64,000 bases of DNA from Cryobacterium sp. HLT2-28 (GTDB taxonomy: Bacteria; Actinomycetota; Actinomycetes; Actinomycetales; Microbacteriaceae): NCBI RefSeq assembly GCF_004402495.1, contig NZ_SOFH01000031.1, forward strand, positions 83,356-147,355, in the 5' to 3' direction. Position numbers and translations under genes: made by a program. Below the pieces are notes generated by a model that saw nothing but the letters and a program-made list of their open reading frames with translations, did no database searches and was not told the origin of the DNA. Each line of letters starts with the position of its first letter. The first letter of the stretch is position 1. Shown in pieces: positions 27,319 to 35,564 of this stretch.

Positions 27319-28385
27319 AGCGATGCCACGGTGCCCTGGGCGGTCGTTGCCCAGGAGAACGTGGAGGCCCGGTCGCGGCCCAGGCCCGACCTGCGGGCCA
27401 GCTCGGCCGGATCGTCGAGCAGCTCGCTGATCGTTGCGGCCAGGGCTGCGGCGTCGTGCGGCGACACGTAGACGGCTGCGTCCCCGGCGACCTCGTGCAG
27501 CACGGGAAGGTCGGCGCAGACGACGGGGCAGCCGCGGGACATCGCCTCCAGCACCGGCAGTCCGAAGCCTTCGAACAGGGTCGGGAACACGATCAGGCTC
27601 GACTCGGCGTAGAGCCGGTCGAGCTCGTCGGGGTGCAGCCAGCCGCGCAGGGACACCCACGGTTCCAGGCCGAGCCTGGCCACGACCGGGGCGAGCGGGT
27701 CGTCGCCGTGGCTTCCGGTGACGACGAGGTGCGGCCGGGCTCCCTCGGGGATCAGGGCGAGGGCCTCCAGCAGCAGCGGGAAGTTCTTGTGCGGCATCCG
27801 GTTGCCCACGGCCAGCAGCTGGCGGGGCAGCCGGGGGAGCTGTGTCGGGTTCGCTTCCTGGTCCTGGCCGGCCAGGGGCACCACGTCGACGCGTGACGCC
27901 GGAATGCGCAGGTAGCGCACGATGTCGCTCCGCGAAGCGGCACTGACGGTGAGGATGCGCTGGGCGCCGCGGGCGGCGAGCCGGATCATCGTGCGCAGCA
28001 CCCGGGAGTACGCGCCGGGCACATACTCCGGATGCCGGAACGGCAGCAGGTCGTGCACAGTGAGCACGACTGGAACCGGCGACCACGCCGGGCCGAGGTT
28101 CGCCGGGCAGTGGATCAGGTCGGCGCGAAGGCGACGGGCGAACCGGGCGACGCCGAACAGCTCGCCGCGGGCCCAGGCGATGCGGTTCTCCCCGCTGATG
28201 CCCGAGTCGACGATTTCGCCGGGGAACCAGCCGGTGTCGCCGGCGGCCAGCTCACGCGACGCGAGGCCGATGAATTCGAGGCCGTCGGCGCCCGGTTCGA
28301 TCCGGCTGTAGACCTCGCGCACGTAGGACTCCATCCCGCCTTTGCGGCCGGTGAAGAACAGCAGGTCGACCAGAACCCGGCTCAT
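27294..28385 (-). CDS. GT4-family glycosyltransferase
   Basis: 363 residues. The N-terminal loop is FFTGRKGGMESYVREVYSRI, and the donor domain has LLAVGNRMPHKNFPLLLEAL and FPTLFEGFGLPVLEAMSRGCP, the GT4 EX7E motif. VLTVHDLLPFRHPEYVPG is common in mannosyl- and rhamnosyltransferases. Start and stop overlap neighbours: ATGA with the membrane protein upstream, 25 bp with the convergent GT4. It is the last gene of a three-gene minus-strand operon (30411 to 27294). Confidence 0.83.
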   Translation of the reverse strand: MSRVLVDLLFFTGRKGGMESYVREVYSRIEPGADGLEFIGLASRELAAGDTGWFPGEIVDSGISGENRIAWARGELFGVARFARRLRADLIHCPANLGPAWSPVPVVLTVHDLLPFRHPEYVPGAYSRVLRTMIRLAARGAQRILTVSAASRSDIVRYLRIPASRVDVVPLAGQDQEANPTQLPRLPRQLLAVGNRMPHKNFPLLLEALALIPEGARPHLVVTGSHGDDPLAPVVARLGLEPWVSLRGWLHPDELDRLYAESSLIVFPTLFEGFGLPVLEAMSRGCPVVCADLPVLHEVAGDAAVYVSPHDAAALAATISELLDDPAELARRSGLGRDRASTFSWATTAQGTVASLQRALAER

Positions 28386-29539
28386 CGAGCGGCCACGGCG
28401 AGCTGCTCGGCGGCCCGCACGCGCCGGCGCCGGGCGAGTTCGTAGACCACGGCCGAGGCCAGCTCGGCGAGGAGCAGGCCGAGGAACACGGCCGGCAGGC
28501 TGTGCAGCCAGAGGCCGACCGCGGCAAGGGCGAACGCCATCGCCGAGACGACCGCGCGCAACCCGGTGAGCAGGCGCACCTCGCCCATCCGTCGCAGCGC
28601 GGCGAACGGGATCGTCGTCGGGAGCGACGCGCCCCTCCAGCAGCAAGCGAGCACGAGCGGCAGGATAGCTGCCGAACGCGTCCAGACGCCGCCGAAGATG
28701 AAGCCGAGCACGCCGGTGCGTTCGAGGACCACGAGAACGACGACGGCGGCGAGCACGGCGCCGGCCGAGACGACGATGTCCAATTGGGAATGCGCCTTCA
28801 ACAGGCGCAGGCGCATGAAGTTCAGGGGGATCGCGAGCAGCCCGGAGACCGTGGCGATCGCGGTGAACAGCACCGCGTCTCCCGGGCCGAGCAGGGCCAG
28901 GATCATGGTGTTCAGGAGCGGGTAGATCACTCCGGTGATCGCGGTGTCGGCGACCACCCAGCCCATCACGGCCGGCTCCGGCCGACTCGCCTTGTGCGCC
29001 ACCGGGAGGCAGCGGAGGAGCGTCGCCGCGGCGATGCCCGCGACGAGCGGGATGAGCGCCCAGTTCTGGCCGGTGAACGCGGCCACGACGCCGCCGAGCG
29101 CGCCGAGACCGACCATGACGGATGCCCAGATCTCCCGCACGTCGAGACGTTCGGCCACCGACACGCCCCGCCCCACCTCGAGGGCGGCGATCAGCAGCGG
29201 AAGTCCCACGCACAGCACGACGGGGTTGGTCGGGTTGAGGGCGATAACCAGGGCGGCGACGAGGGCGAGTCCGGCCAGCCAGAGCGGGAAGACCACCCGG
29301 CGTTCTGTGGCGGCCGAACTCAACCGCGACTCGAGCACGACCGCGAAGGTGAGTTGGCCGGCGAAGGTGGCGACCATCACGGCCACGGCGATGACGCCCT
29401 GCTCCGGGCGGCTGAACAGCCGGGACGAGATGGCGACCGTGGCCGCGGGGATGACGGCCAGGGAGACCCCGCCGAGCAGGGTGATCAGGCTCAGCGTCGC
29501 CCGGCGGAGCCGCAACGGGGAGGGCAGGTACGCGGTCAC
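28382..29539 (-). CDS. Flippase-like multi-pass membrane protein
   Basis: 385 residues with about 11 helices and no soluble domain. The hydrophobic pattern and position between two glycosyltransferases suggest a polysaccharide flippase of the MVF superfamily, though no single diagnostic motif is clear. The GTG at 29539 overlaps the stop of the upstream GT2 by 4 bp. It would be the second flippase-like protein of the locus (the first is at 19232). Confidence 0.6.
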   Translation of the reverse strand: MTAYLPSPLRLRRATLSLITLLGGVSLAVIPAATVAISSRLFSRPEQGVIAVAVMVATFAGQLTFAVVLESRLSSAATERRVVFPLWLAGLALVAALVIALNPTNPVVLCVGLPLLIAALEVGRGVSVAERLDVREIWASVMVGLGALGGVVAAFTGQNWALIPLVAGIAAATLLRCLPVAHKASRPEPAVMGWVVADTAITGVIYPLLNTMILALLGPGDAVLFTAIATVSGLLAIPLNFMRLRLLKAHSQLDIVVSAGAVLAAVVVLVVLERTGVLGFIFGGVWTRSAAILPLVLACCWRGASLPTTIPFAALRRMGEVRLLTGLRAVVSAMAFALAAVGLWLHSLPAVFLGLLLAELASAVVYELARRRRVRAAEQLAVAAR

Positions 29540-30411
29540 CGGGTCACCGCGGTGAACGACAGCTGGTCGTTCAGGGTGCGCCCGAGCATCCCCTCGAGCC
29601 GACCGAGAAAAACCCACCAGCCGTCGGCCAGGGCGTTCGTGCCGCGGTGGCGCAGCCCGAAGAAAAGCCCTCCGCCGAGGAATGCGAACCGCCACCAGAG
29701 CGGATAGCGCCACCGGGTCACCAGTCGGCCGAGCCCGCGGCCATAACTGCGCAGCTTGCGGCGACGCTCGGCGACGGTGAGGCCGCTCGGGTCGGAGATG
29801 CCGCCGACGAAGACGTCGGCGGGCAGCCAGGCGAAGTCGATATACGGCTCCGCCCGGAGGAGTTTGAGCAGCAGGTCGGTCGCCTCGCCGGCCTGCCACG
29901 GCGTGGGGGCGCCGGTGCCGATCTCCGGGTCGAAGCCGCCGAGCTCGTCGAACAGGCTGCGCCGGATGAGGAGGCCCATTTCGATGACGGTCCACGCGGT
30001 GTGCCGGTCCAGGGCGGTGCCGGGCGCGGGCAGCACGAACTTCGGGCCGTTCTCGTCGACGACGGTGAGCGCTCCCGCCCGGAAGCCGTCGGGGAGGCTG
30101 CGAAGCCGGTCCAGGGTGTGAGGGGGAAACCAGGTCGTGTCGTTCGGGAAATTGAGCAGCAGGTCCGGGCCGACGGGCAGGGCCGCGACGCCGGCGTTGC
30201 GGCCGCGGGAGGCCCCGGGCGGGGAGGTGACGACCGTGATGGACAGGCCGGCCGACCGGTGGGAGGCGGCCAGGGCCTCGACCTCGGCAAGGTTTCGCTG
30301 GGCGACGATGACGAGGTGATCATCCGCGCTCAGCTGGTCCGAAAGTGACTCGAGGAGACGCCGCAGGCTCTCGACACGGCCGAGAGTTGACACCACGAGT
30401 CCAAGGTTCAC
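29536..30411 (-). CDS. GT2 glycosyltransferase
   Basis: 291 residues, GT-A fold: LGLVVSTLGRVESLRRLLES, PPGASRGRNAGVAAL, LLNFPNDTTWFPPH (donor Asp) and IEMGLLIRRSLFDELGGFDP. The GTG start at 30411 has CAGAAT 7 nt upstream and no ribosome site, so it may be leaderless. The promoter region is shared with the divergent GT2 at 30449, only 37 bp away. First gene of the minus-strand trio. Confidence 0.82.
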   Translation of the reverse strand: MNLGLVVSTLGRVESLRRLLESLSDQLSADDHLVIVAQRNLAEVEALAASHRSAGLSITVVTSPPGASRGRNAGVAALPVGPDLLLNFPNDTTWFPPHTLDRLRSLPDGFRAGALTVVDENGPKFVLPAPGTALDRHTAWTVIEMGLLIRRSLFDELGGFDPEIGTGAPTPWQAGEATDLLLKLLRAEPYIDFAWLPADVFVGGISDPSGLTVAERRRKLRSYGRGLGRLVTRWRYPLWWRFAFLGGGLFFGLRHRGTNALADGWWVFLGRLEGMLGRTLNDQLSFTAVTR

Positions 30412-30448
30412 AAATCACATTCTGTACGATGAGGGGGCCGCACCAACA

Positions 30449-31639
30449 ATGACGGGACTCGCTGCACGCATGTCACTCACCGAAACACTCGAACTTTCGA
30501 TCCTGATGCCCTGTCTGAACGAGGCCGAAACACTGGCCGTCTGCATCGACAAGGCGCAGGACTACCTGCGGCGAAGCGGCATCGCCGGCGAGGTGCTGAT
30601 CGCCGACAACGGCAGCACCGACGGGTCGCAGGAGATCGCCGAGGCGCACGGCGCGCGCGTCGTCGCCGTGGCGGAGAAGGGCTACGGCAGCGCGCTGATC
30701 GGCGGCATCGAAGCGGCCAAGGGCACCTACGTCATCATGGGCGACGCCGACGACAGCTACGACTTCAGCGCCCTCGACGGATTCGTCGAACGCCTCCGCG
30801 CCGGCGACGAACTCGTGATGGGCAACCGGTTCCGCGGCGGCATCGAGCCCGGCGCCATGCCGCCGCTGCACAAATACCTCGGCAACCCCGTGCTGTCCTG
30901 GATCGGCCGCACGCTGTTCCGCTCGCCGATCAAGGACTTCCACTGCGGCCTGCGCGGATTCAACCGGCAGTCGATGCTCGCCCTGCACCTGCAGACCACC
31001 GGGATGGAGTTCGCCAGCGAGATGGTCGTGAAGTCCACCCTCGGCGGATCCCGGGTCAGCGAAGTGCCGACGACCTTGAAGAAAGACGGCCGCAGCCGAC
31101 CGCCACACCTCCGCAGCTGGCGTGACGGATGGCGGCACCTCCGTTTCCTGCTCATCTTCAGCCCGCGCTGGCTCTTCCTGATCCCCGGCAGCCTGGCCTT
31201 CCTGATCGGCTTCCTCGGCACCGTGCTGCTCGCCTTCGGGCCCGTCGTCGTCGGCGAGGTGGGGTTCACCTACTCCAGCCAGATCTACCTCGCCGCGCTC
31301 GCCGTGGTCGGCTACCAGGCCTTTCTCTTCGCGCTGCTCACCAAGATCTACGCCCAGCACGAGGGCTTCCGGATTCCACGCAGCCGCAACTTCGAACGGC
31401 TCGAGCGGCGGATCAGCCTCGAGAGCGGGGCCGTCTTCGGCCTGATCCTCTTCCTGGTCGGACTGGGAATCGCGCTTTCCCAGCTGATCGGGTGGGCGGC
31501 CGGCGGCTACGGCGCCCTGGAGGCGGGTGCGACCATTCGAGTCGCGATCCCGTCGGCGCTGCTGATGATGCTGGGGTCCCAGACCGTGATGGGCGGGATG
31601 TTCCTCGGGGTGCTGTCGGTCGGTCTGAAACGGCGCTAA
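30449..31639 (+). CDS. GT2 glycosyltransferase with C-terminal membrane domain
   Basis: 396 residues. The catalytic part (about 15-240) has LSILMPCLNEAETLAVCIDK, LIADNGSTDGSQEIAE, GYGSALIGGIEAAKG and IMGDADDSYDFSAL. Four hydrophobic helices follow, as in GtrB/DPM3-fused polyprenyl-phosphate glycosyltransferases. FHCGLRGFNRQSML is a family motif. GAGGGGG lies 11 nt before the ATG; ATG 30470 is an alternative start. The product would be an undecaprenyl-phosphate hexose (inference). Confidence 0.85.
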   Translation: MTGLAARMSLTETLELSILMPCLNEAETLAVCIDKAQDYLRRSGIAGEVLIADNGSTDGSQEIAEAHGARVVAVAEKGYGSALIGGIEAAKGTYVIMGDADDSYDFSALDGFVERLRAGDELVMGNRFRGGIEPGAMPPLHKYLGNPVLSWIGRTLFRSPIKDFHCGLRGFNRQSMLALHLQTTGMEFASEMVVKSTLGGSRVSEVPTTLKKDGRSRPPHLRSWRDGWRHLRFLLIFSPRWLFLIPGSLAFLIGFLGTVLLAFGPVVVGEVGFTYSSQIYLAALAVVGYQAFLFALLTKIYAQHEGFRIPRSRNFERLERRISLESGAVFGLILFLVGLGIALSQLIGWAAGGYGALEAGATIRVAIPSALLMMLGSQTVMGGMFLGVLSVGLKRR

Positions 31640-31641
31640 TC

Positions 31642-32634
31642 ATGGGCCCGAGCGTCTCCGTCGCCCTGTGCACCTACAACGGGGCGGCCTTCCTCGAGGA
31701 GCAGCTCCGCAGCATCCTCGACCAATCCCTGCTGCCGACCGAGATCGTGGTCTCCGACGACGGCTCGAGCGACGGTTCCGCTGAGCTTGTGCTCAGCGTC
31801 TTCGGCGCGTGGCAGGCTCTGCACCCGGGGGTGGTGGTGGCGTTGCGAGTTCTCCGCAACGACGCACCGCTGGGGGTCACCGCCAACTTCGAGCAGGCGC
31901 TGTCGGCGTGCACGGGTGACCTCATCGCGCTCAGCGACCAGGACGACGTCTGGCACCCCGATCGGCTGGACCGGGTCGTTTCGGCATTCCAGGGCCGGCC
32001 GAGCCTGCAACTGCTGCACACGGATGCCCGACTCGTCGACGCCGACGGCCTCCCGCTCGGAGCCACCCTCCTGGACACGCTGGGAGTGTCGGCGGCAGAT
32101 CGCGATGCGGTGCGCAGCGGCCGGGGGATCGACGCGCTGCTGCGTCGCAACGTCGTCACGGGCGCGACCATGGTCGTGCGCCGCGAACTCGTCGGGCGAG
32201 CCCGCCCGTTCCCGGCATCGTGGGTGCACGATGAGTGGCTGGCCATGGTCGCCGCCGCCAGCGGGGAGATGGACCTGCTCGACGAGGCGCTCGTGGATTA
32301 CCGCCAGCACGCGGGCAACCAGATCGGCGCGTCGAGTCTGGACGCTTCCGGCCGGCTGGGCCGGCTGACGGCATCCCGCCGCGCACGGAATGCGCGGCTG
32401 CTCGCGCGGGCCGTTGACCTGCGGGAACGCGCCGGAGCCTTCGTGCCGGCGCCGACGGCGGAGACCCTGCGGAGGATCGACGCCAAGCTGGCCCATGAAC
32501 GGATGCGCAGCGGGTTGCCGGCGGCCCGAGCCCGGCGGGTGCGGCCGGTGCTGCGGGCGCTGCGCGCCGGGGACTACACCCGGTTCGGGCTGGGCCTGCA
32601 GGACGTGCTCCGGGACCTCGTCCAGCCTGTCTGA
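31642..32634 (+). CDS. GT2 glycosyltransferase, rhamnosyltransferase-like
   Basis: 330 residues. VSVALCTYNGAAFLEEQLRS, IVVSDDGSSDGSAEL, ALSDQDDVWHPDRLDRV and ASWVHDEWLAMVAAAS match the rhamnosyltransferase-like GT2 group. The remaining 90 residues are helical and basic. It begins 2 bp after the previous gene's stop, so the two form an operon. It converges with the O-antigen-ligase-like gene 15 bp away. Confidence 0.83.
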   Translation: MGPSVSVALCTYNGAAFLEEQLRSILDQSLLPTEIVVSDDGSSDGSAELVLSVFGAWQALHPGVVVALRVLRNDAPLGVTANFEQALSACTGDLIALSDQDDVWHPDRLDRVVSAFQGRPSLQLLHTDARLVDADGLPLGATLLDTLGVSAADRDAVRSGRGIDALLRRNVVTGATMVVRRELVGRARPFPASWVHDEWLAMVAAASGEMDLLDEALVDYRQHAGNQIGASSLDASGRLGRLTASRRARNARLLARAVDLRERAGAFVPAPTAETLRRIDAKLAHERMRSGLPAARARRVRPVLRALRAGDYTRFGLGLQDVLRDLVQPV

Positions 32635-32649
32635 GCGTGTCGGCGCCGG

Positions 32650-33951
32650 TCAGCCGATGAGGTTGCGCGGGCTGGGCCGGAGCAGGCTGCGCCAGCTCTT
32701 GCCCTGGGCCGCCTTGAGGGCGCAAATCAGCAGCAGCAGCCAGCCGAACTCGATCAGCGCCGTGCTCTCCGCGGCCGACGTGACGATGAGGATCACCAGC
32801 ACCAGCGGTGACCACACGTAGACGAGCGTGCGCTTGTTGGACGCGAGCAGCCAGGAGCGCCAGAACGCCAGCCCGACCAGGGCCAGGAACGACAGGAAGC
32901 CGACCAGGCCGACCTGGAAGTACACGTCGAGGAACGCGTTGAGCCCGGAGGTCTGGTCGCGCCTGGTGACGAAGTCGAGCCAGCCGTAGGGTGTCACGCC
33001 GGTCGGCCAGAGTCCGGCCCAGCCCCAGCCCTCGAGCGGGTGCAGGCCGACCAGGCGCCACATCTCGCTCCAGAGCGAGTACCGGACCCCGAACTCGCTG
33101 CCGGCGTTGAGCCCCTCGATGAGCCGGGCTCTGGCGACGAACGCGGCGATTCCGACAACCGCGGTGGTGCCGAGCAGACCGATCTGCAGCCTCCAACGGT
33201 TATCCACCGGCGTGCGCCGCAGCCAGTAGAGCGCCAGCGCCGCCAGCCCGACGAAGAGGGCGACGACGAGGATGACGGGGGAGCGGGTGAGCAGCAGGCC
33301 GAAGCCGGCGAGCGCGATCGACCCGATCCCGACGCCGCGGCGCACCGACCGGGCGCGCACCTCGACGATGAAGGTGACCCCGGCGATGAGGGAGACCAGG
33401 CCGAAGACGTTGCGGGAGCCGAAGACGCCCTGCACCGGCCCGAGCTGGGCGATGTTGCCCTGGATGCCGAGGAACACGATCGGCAGGTCGAGCAGCAGCC
33501 CGGACAGCACCTCGAGGGCGAGGGAGAGCCCGAGCAGCACCCGCAGCACGTCGCCCGTCGCCCGCACGATCTGGATCGTGTCGCGGGCCAGGGCCACATA
33601 GATGGCCAGGAAGGTGAAGACGAGCTGGTAGAGCACCCCGCGCACGGTGTCGGGCGCATAGCCCGACCAGAGCACCGAGACGGCGCACCAGCCGACGAAG
33701 ACCATGATCGAGATCGGAAGGAGCCCGTGCCAGTCGGTGCGCTCCCGGCGGGCGACCAGGGACGCCACGGCGAGAGCGACGAGGGTGACCAGCGCGCCGA
33801 CCAGTCCGGGCCAGCCCATCACGCCCCGGATGAGGTGGGTGGAGAAGGCAACCCCGATGATCAGCAGGGTCAGCGAGGCGGCGAACCGCGGCGCCCCGAG
33901 GAAACGCACGAGCCGGGGCGAGACCTGGCGGCCGGGGATGTTCGGGATCAT
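32650..33951 (-). CDS. O-antigen ligase/polymerase family membrane protein
   Basis: 433 residues, about 12 helices. A large outer loop between late helices contains SLWSEMWRLVGLHPLEGWGW, the region where Wzy/WaaL-type enzymes bear their functional residues, and GSRNVFGLVSLIAGV is typical of the family. GGGAAG precedes the ATG at 33951. It lies 19 bp downstream of a paralogue at 33971-35275. One may polymerise and the other ligate glycan chains to a wall acceptor (inference). Confidence 0.8.
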   Translation of the reverse strand: MIPNIPGRQVSPRLVRFLGAPRFAASLTLLIIGVAFSTHLIRGVMGWPGLVGALVTLVALAVASLVARRERTDWHGLLPISIMVFVGWCAVSVLWSGYAPDTVRGVLYQLVFTFLAIYVALARDTIQIVRATGDVLRVLLGLSLALEVLSGLLLDLPIVFLGIQGNIAQLGPVQGVFGSRNVFGLVSLIAGVTFIVEVRARSVRRGVGIGSIALAGFGLLLTRSPVILVVALFVGLAALALYWLRRTPVDNRWRLQIGLLGTTAVVGIAAFVARARLIEGLNAGSEFGVRYSLWSEMWRLVGLHPLEGWGWAGLWPTGVTPYGWLDFVTRRDQTSGLNAFLDVYFQVGLVGFLSFLALVGLAFWRSWLLASNKRTLVYVWSPLVLVILIVTSAAESTALIEFGWLLLLICALKAAQGKSWRSLLRPSPRNLIG

Positions 33952-33970
33952 GGGCTTCCCACGCTACCGT

Positions 33971-35275
33971 CTACGGCATCGGCAGGGCAGAGGCCTGCTG
34001 GCGCTTCGTGACGATCGCGAGCACCACCAGGAGCACCCAACCCGACTCGATCAGCATCCGGCTCTCCGCCACGCTCTGGGCGAGGAGGGCGGCCAGCAGC
34101 AGCAGCGGCAGCAGGGCGGACGCCGCATACGGTTCGGTGTCGGCGATCCCACGGCGGGGCCGGTCGACCGCGAGGAACCAGGACCGCCACAGCGTCGACA
34201 GCACGAGCGCCGCGAAGACGACCAGGCCGACGATGCCGAGCTGCAGCCACACGTCGAGCCAGGCGTCGTGCGCCTGCAGGTAGACGACGCCCTTGCGCTC
34301 GGCCAGGCCCTTGAACGGCTCGGCCCAGGGGGCCCAGTAGCTGACCCAGCCCCAGCCGAAGACGGGGCGCTGGCCGGCGGCCTCGATCACTCCGCGCCAG
34401 ATGTCGATCCGGCCGGTGACGTCGGGACTCTTGCCGAATACCGCGAGCAGCTGCGGGGTGAAGGCGGCCACGGCAGCGCCGGCGGCGACGACGGATGCCG
34501 CAGCCGCCAGGTAGACCGGACGACGCCGGTGCGGGCCGCGGCGTCTCGTCCACAGCGCGAAGACGAGCACGACCGCGACGGCCCCGGCCGCCAGCGACAC
34601 GGTCGCCGACCGGGTGAGCGCGATCATGAGCACGGCGAGGGCCAGCCAGGCAATGCCCCAGCCCCGGCGCACGGTGCCCGCCGCGAGTTGCACGGCGAAG
34701 ACGATCACGGCGAGCAGGGCGACGAAGCCGAGCAGGTTGCGGTTGGCGAGGATTCCCTCGATCGGGCCGCCGTGCAGGAGCAGGGCGCGGGACCAGTAGA
34801 ACGCCTGCGGCACCTTCTCGGTGCCGTAGTCGACCCAGAACGGGAGCACCGGGTGCCGGATGAACACGGCGACGACAGCCTCGAAGACGAGGGACAGGGC
34901 GAGCACCCAGCGCAGGGCACCGCCGAGGGCGCGGAGCAGTTCGGCCCAGCTCAGGCAGAGCGCGAGGAAGACCGCGGCGACCGTGGTGGCCCACTGCAGG
35001 GTCACCCCGATCAGGGAGGCACCCAGGTAGTTCGACCAGGCCAGTGACAGGGTCGCCAGCAGGAGGAAGGCTCCGACGGATTTCGGGAATCGGGTCCAGT
35101 TCCAGTCGGGCTTCAGGCGCACCAGCCCGACGATGCTGCCGGCGAGCATGACGAGGGCGATCGCGCCGAAGCCCCACCAGCCGAACAGGCTGCGCCAGAA
35201 CTGCCCGGCGAAGAGCGTGAAGAAGACCAGGGTCGCGAAGGTGCGAACGACGAATCGGCTCTGGACGGCGGGCAT
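33971..35275 (-). CDS. O-antigen ligase/polymerase family membrane protein
   Basis: 434 residues, about 12 helices, same layout as the next gene: ANRNLLGFVALLAVIVF, then the outer loop DIWRGVIEAAGQRPVFGWGW and QAHDAWLDVWLQLGIVGL. The HDAW motif is well conserved in this family. The ATG at 35275 follows a TAGCCT -10 box by 7 nt with no ribosome site, so the mRNA is probably leaderless. Its promoter faces the repeat-rich gap before the persulfide operon. Confidence 0.82.
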   Translation of the reverse strand: MPAVQSRFVVRTFATLVFFTLFAGQFWRSLFGWWGFGAIALVMLAGSIVGLVRLKPDWNWTRFPKSVGAFLLLATLSLAWSNYLGASLIGVTLQWATTVAAVFLALCLSWAELLRALGGALRWVLALSLVFEAVVAVFIRHPVLPFWVDYGTEKVPQAFYWSRALLLHGGPIEGILANRNLLGFVALLAVIVFAVQLAAGTVRRGWGIAWLALAVLMIALTRSATVSLAAGAVAVVLVFALWTRRRGPHRRRPVYLAAAASVVAAGAAVAAFTPQLLAVFGKSPDVTGRIDIWRGVIEAAGQRPVFGWGWVSYWAPWAEPFKGLAERKGVVYLQAHDAWLDVWLQLGIVGLVVFAALVLSTLWRSWFLAVDRPRRGIADTEPYAASALLPLLLLAALLAQSVAESRMLIESGWVLLVVLAIVTKRQQASALPMP

Positions 35276-35282
35276 GTGTCTA

Positions 35283-35288
35283 AGGCTA
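35283..35288 (-). promoter_or_regulatory. -10 box TAGCCT, leaderless promoter of the ligase-like gene
   Basis: On the minus strand TAGCCT is followed by 7 nt and then the ATG at 35275. The same spacing recurs at several other starts in this window. Confidence 0.5.
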
Positions 35289-35321
35289 GTGGGGCATCCG
35301 TTGAGAACCGCTCAGGGCGGC

Positions 35322-35357
35322 GCGCTCTCATCCGCGCTCTCATCCGCGCTCTCATCC
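35322..35357. repeat. 12-bp tandem repeat, three copies
   Basis: GCGCTCTCATCC occurs three times without change, followed by a fourth unit that keeps only GCGCT. It lies in the 289-bp gap between the ligase-like gene and the persulfide operon and is not coding. Confidence 0.9.
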
Positions 35358-35407
35358 GCGCTGGTGGCCGACCGGGTCGCACAGACCGCCGTTGCCCGCG
35401 GCTTGCT

Positions 35408-35492
35408 GTCAAATTCGACGGAGATTTTGGCGTTTTGGCGCCTCCCGGGCCGGTTCTGAGCCGATTCGGGCAAAATTACCGTCGAAATCGAC
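35408..35492. repeat. 85-bp palindromic element, copy A
   Basis: Imperfect inverted arms of about 21 bp (35408-35428 and 35472-35492) enclose a 43-bp centre. Each arm follows GTCRAWTTCGACGG and then an A/T-rich tail ending TTTT. The left arm begins GTCAA, the right arm (reverse complement) GTCGA. It has the same length as copies at 40484, 41718 and 62210. It lies between two divergently transcribed genes, close to the persulfide operon promoter. Confidence 0.9.
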
Positions 35493-35514
35493 CGGCTCGA
35501 CCGGCTCGACCGGC
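35488..35514. repeat. 9-bp tandem repeat, three copies
   Basis: TCGACCGGC repeats three times starting within the right arm of the 85-bp element, as though the arm end had slipped and duplicated. Confidence 0.8.
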
Positions 35515-35539
35515 GGACGGGAACCGACCACCGAGTTTG

Positions 35540-35555
35540 ATACCCCATGGGGTAT
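35540..35555 (+). promoter_or_regulatory. CsoR/CstR-family operator
   Basis: ATACCCCATGGGGTAT is a perfect 16-bp palindrome ending 9 bp before the start of the CoA-disulfide reductase gene. A/T ends around C and G runs are the standard form of CsoR-family operators. The operon it precedes ends with a CstR-like repressor gene. A TATGGT hexamer that could be the -10 box overlaps its right end (35553-35558), so binding would block transcription. Confidence 0.85.
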
Positions 35556-35564
35556 GGTGAGGCT

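Noticed and set aside
35408..35492. CRISPR array or CRISPR-like repeat
   Set aside because: Copies are kilobases apart, not in an array, and no cas gene is present.
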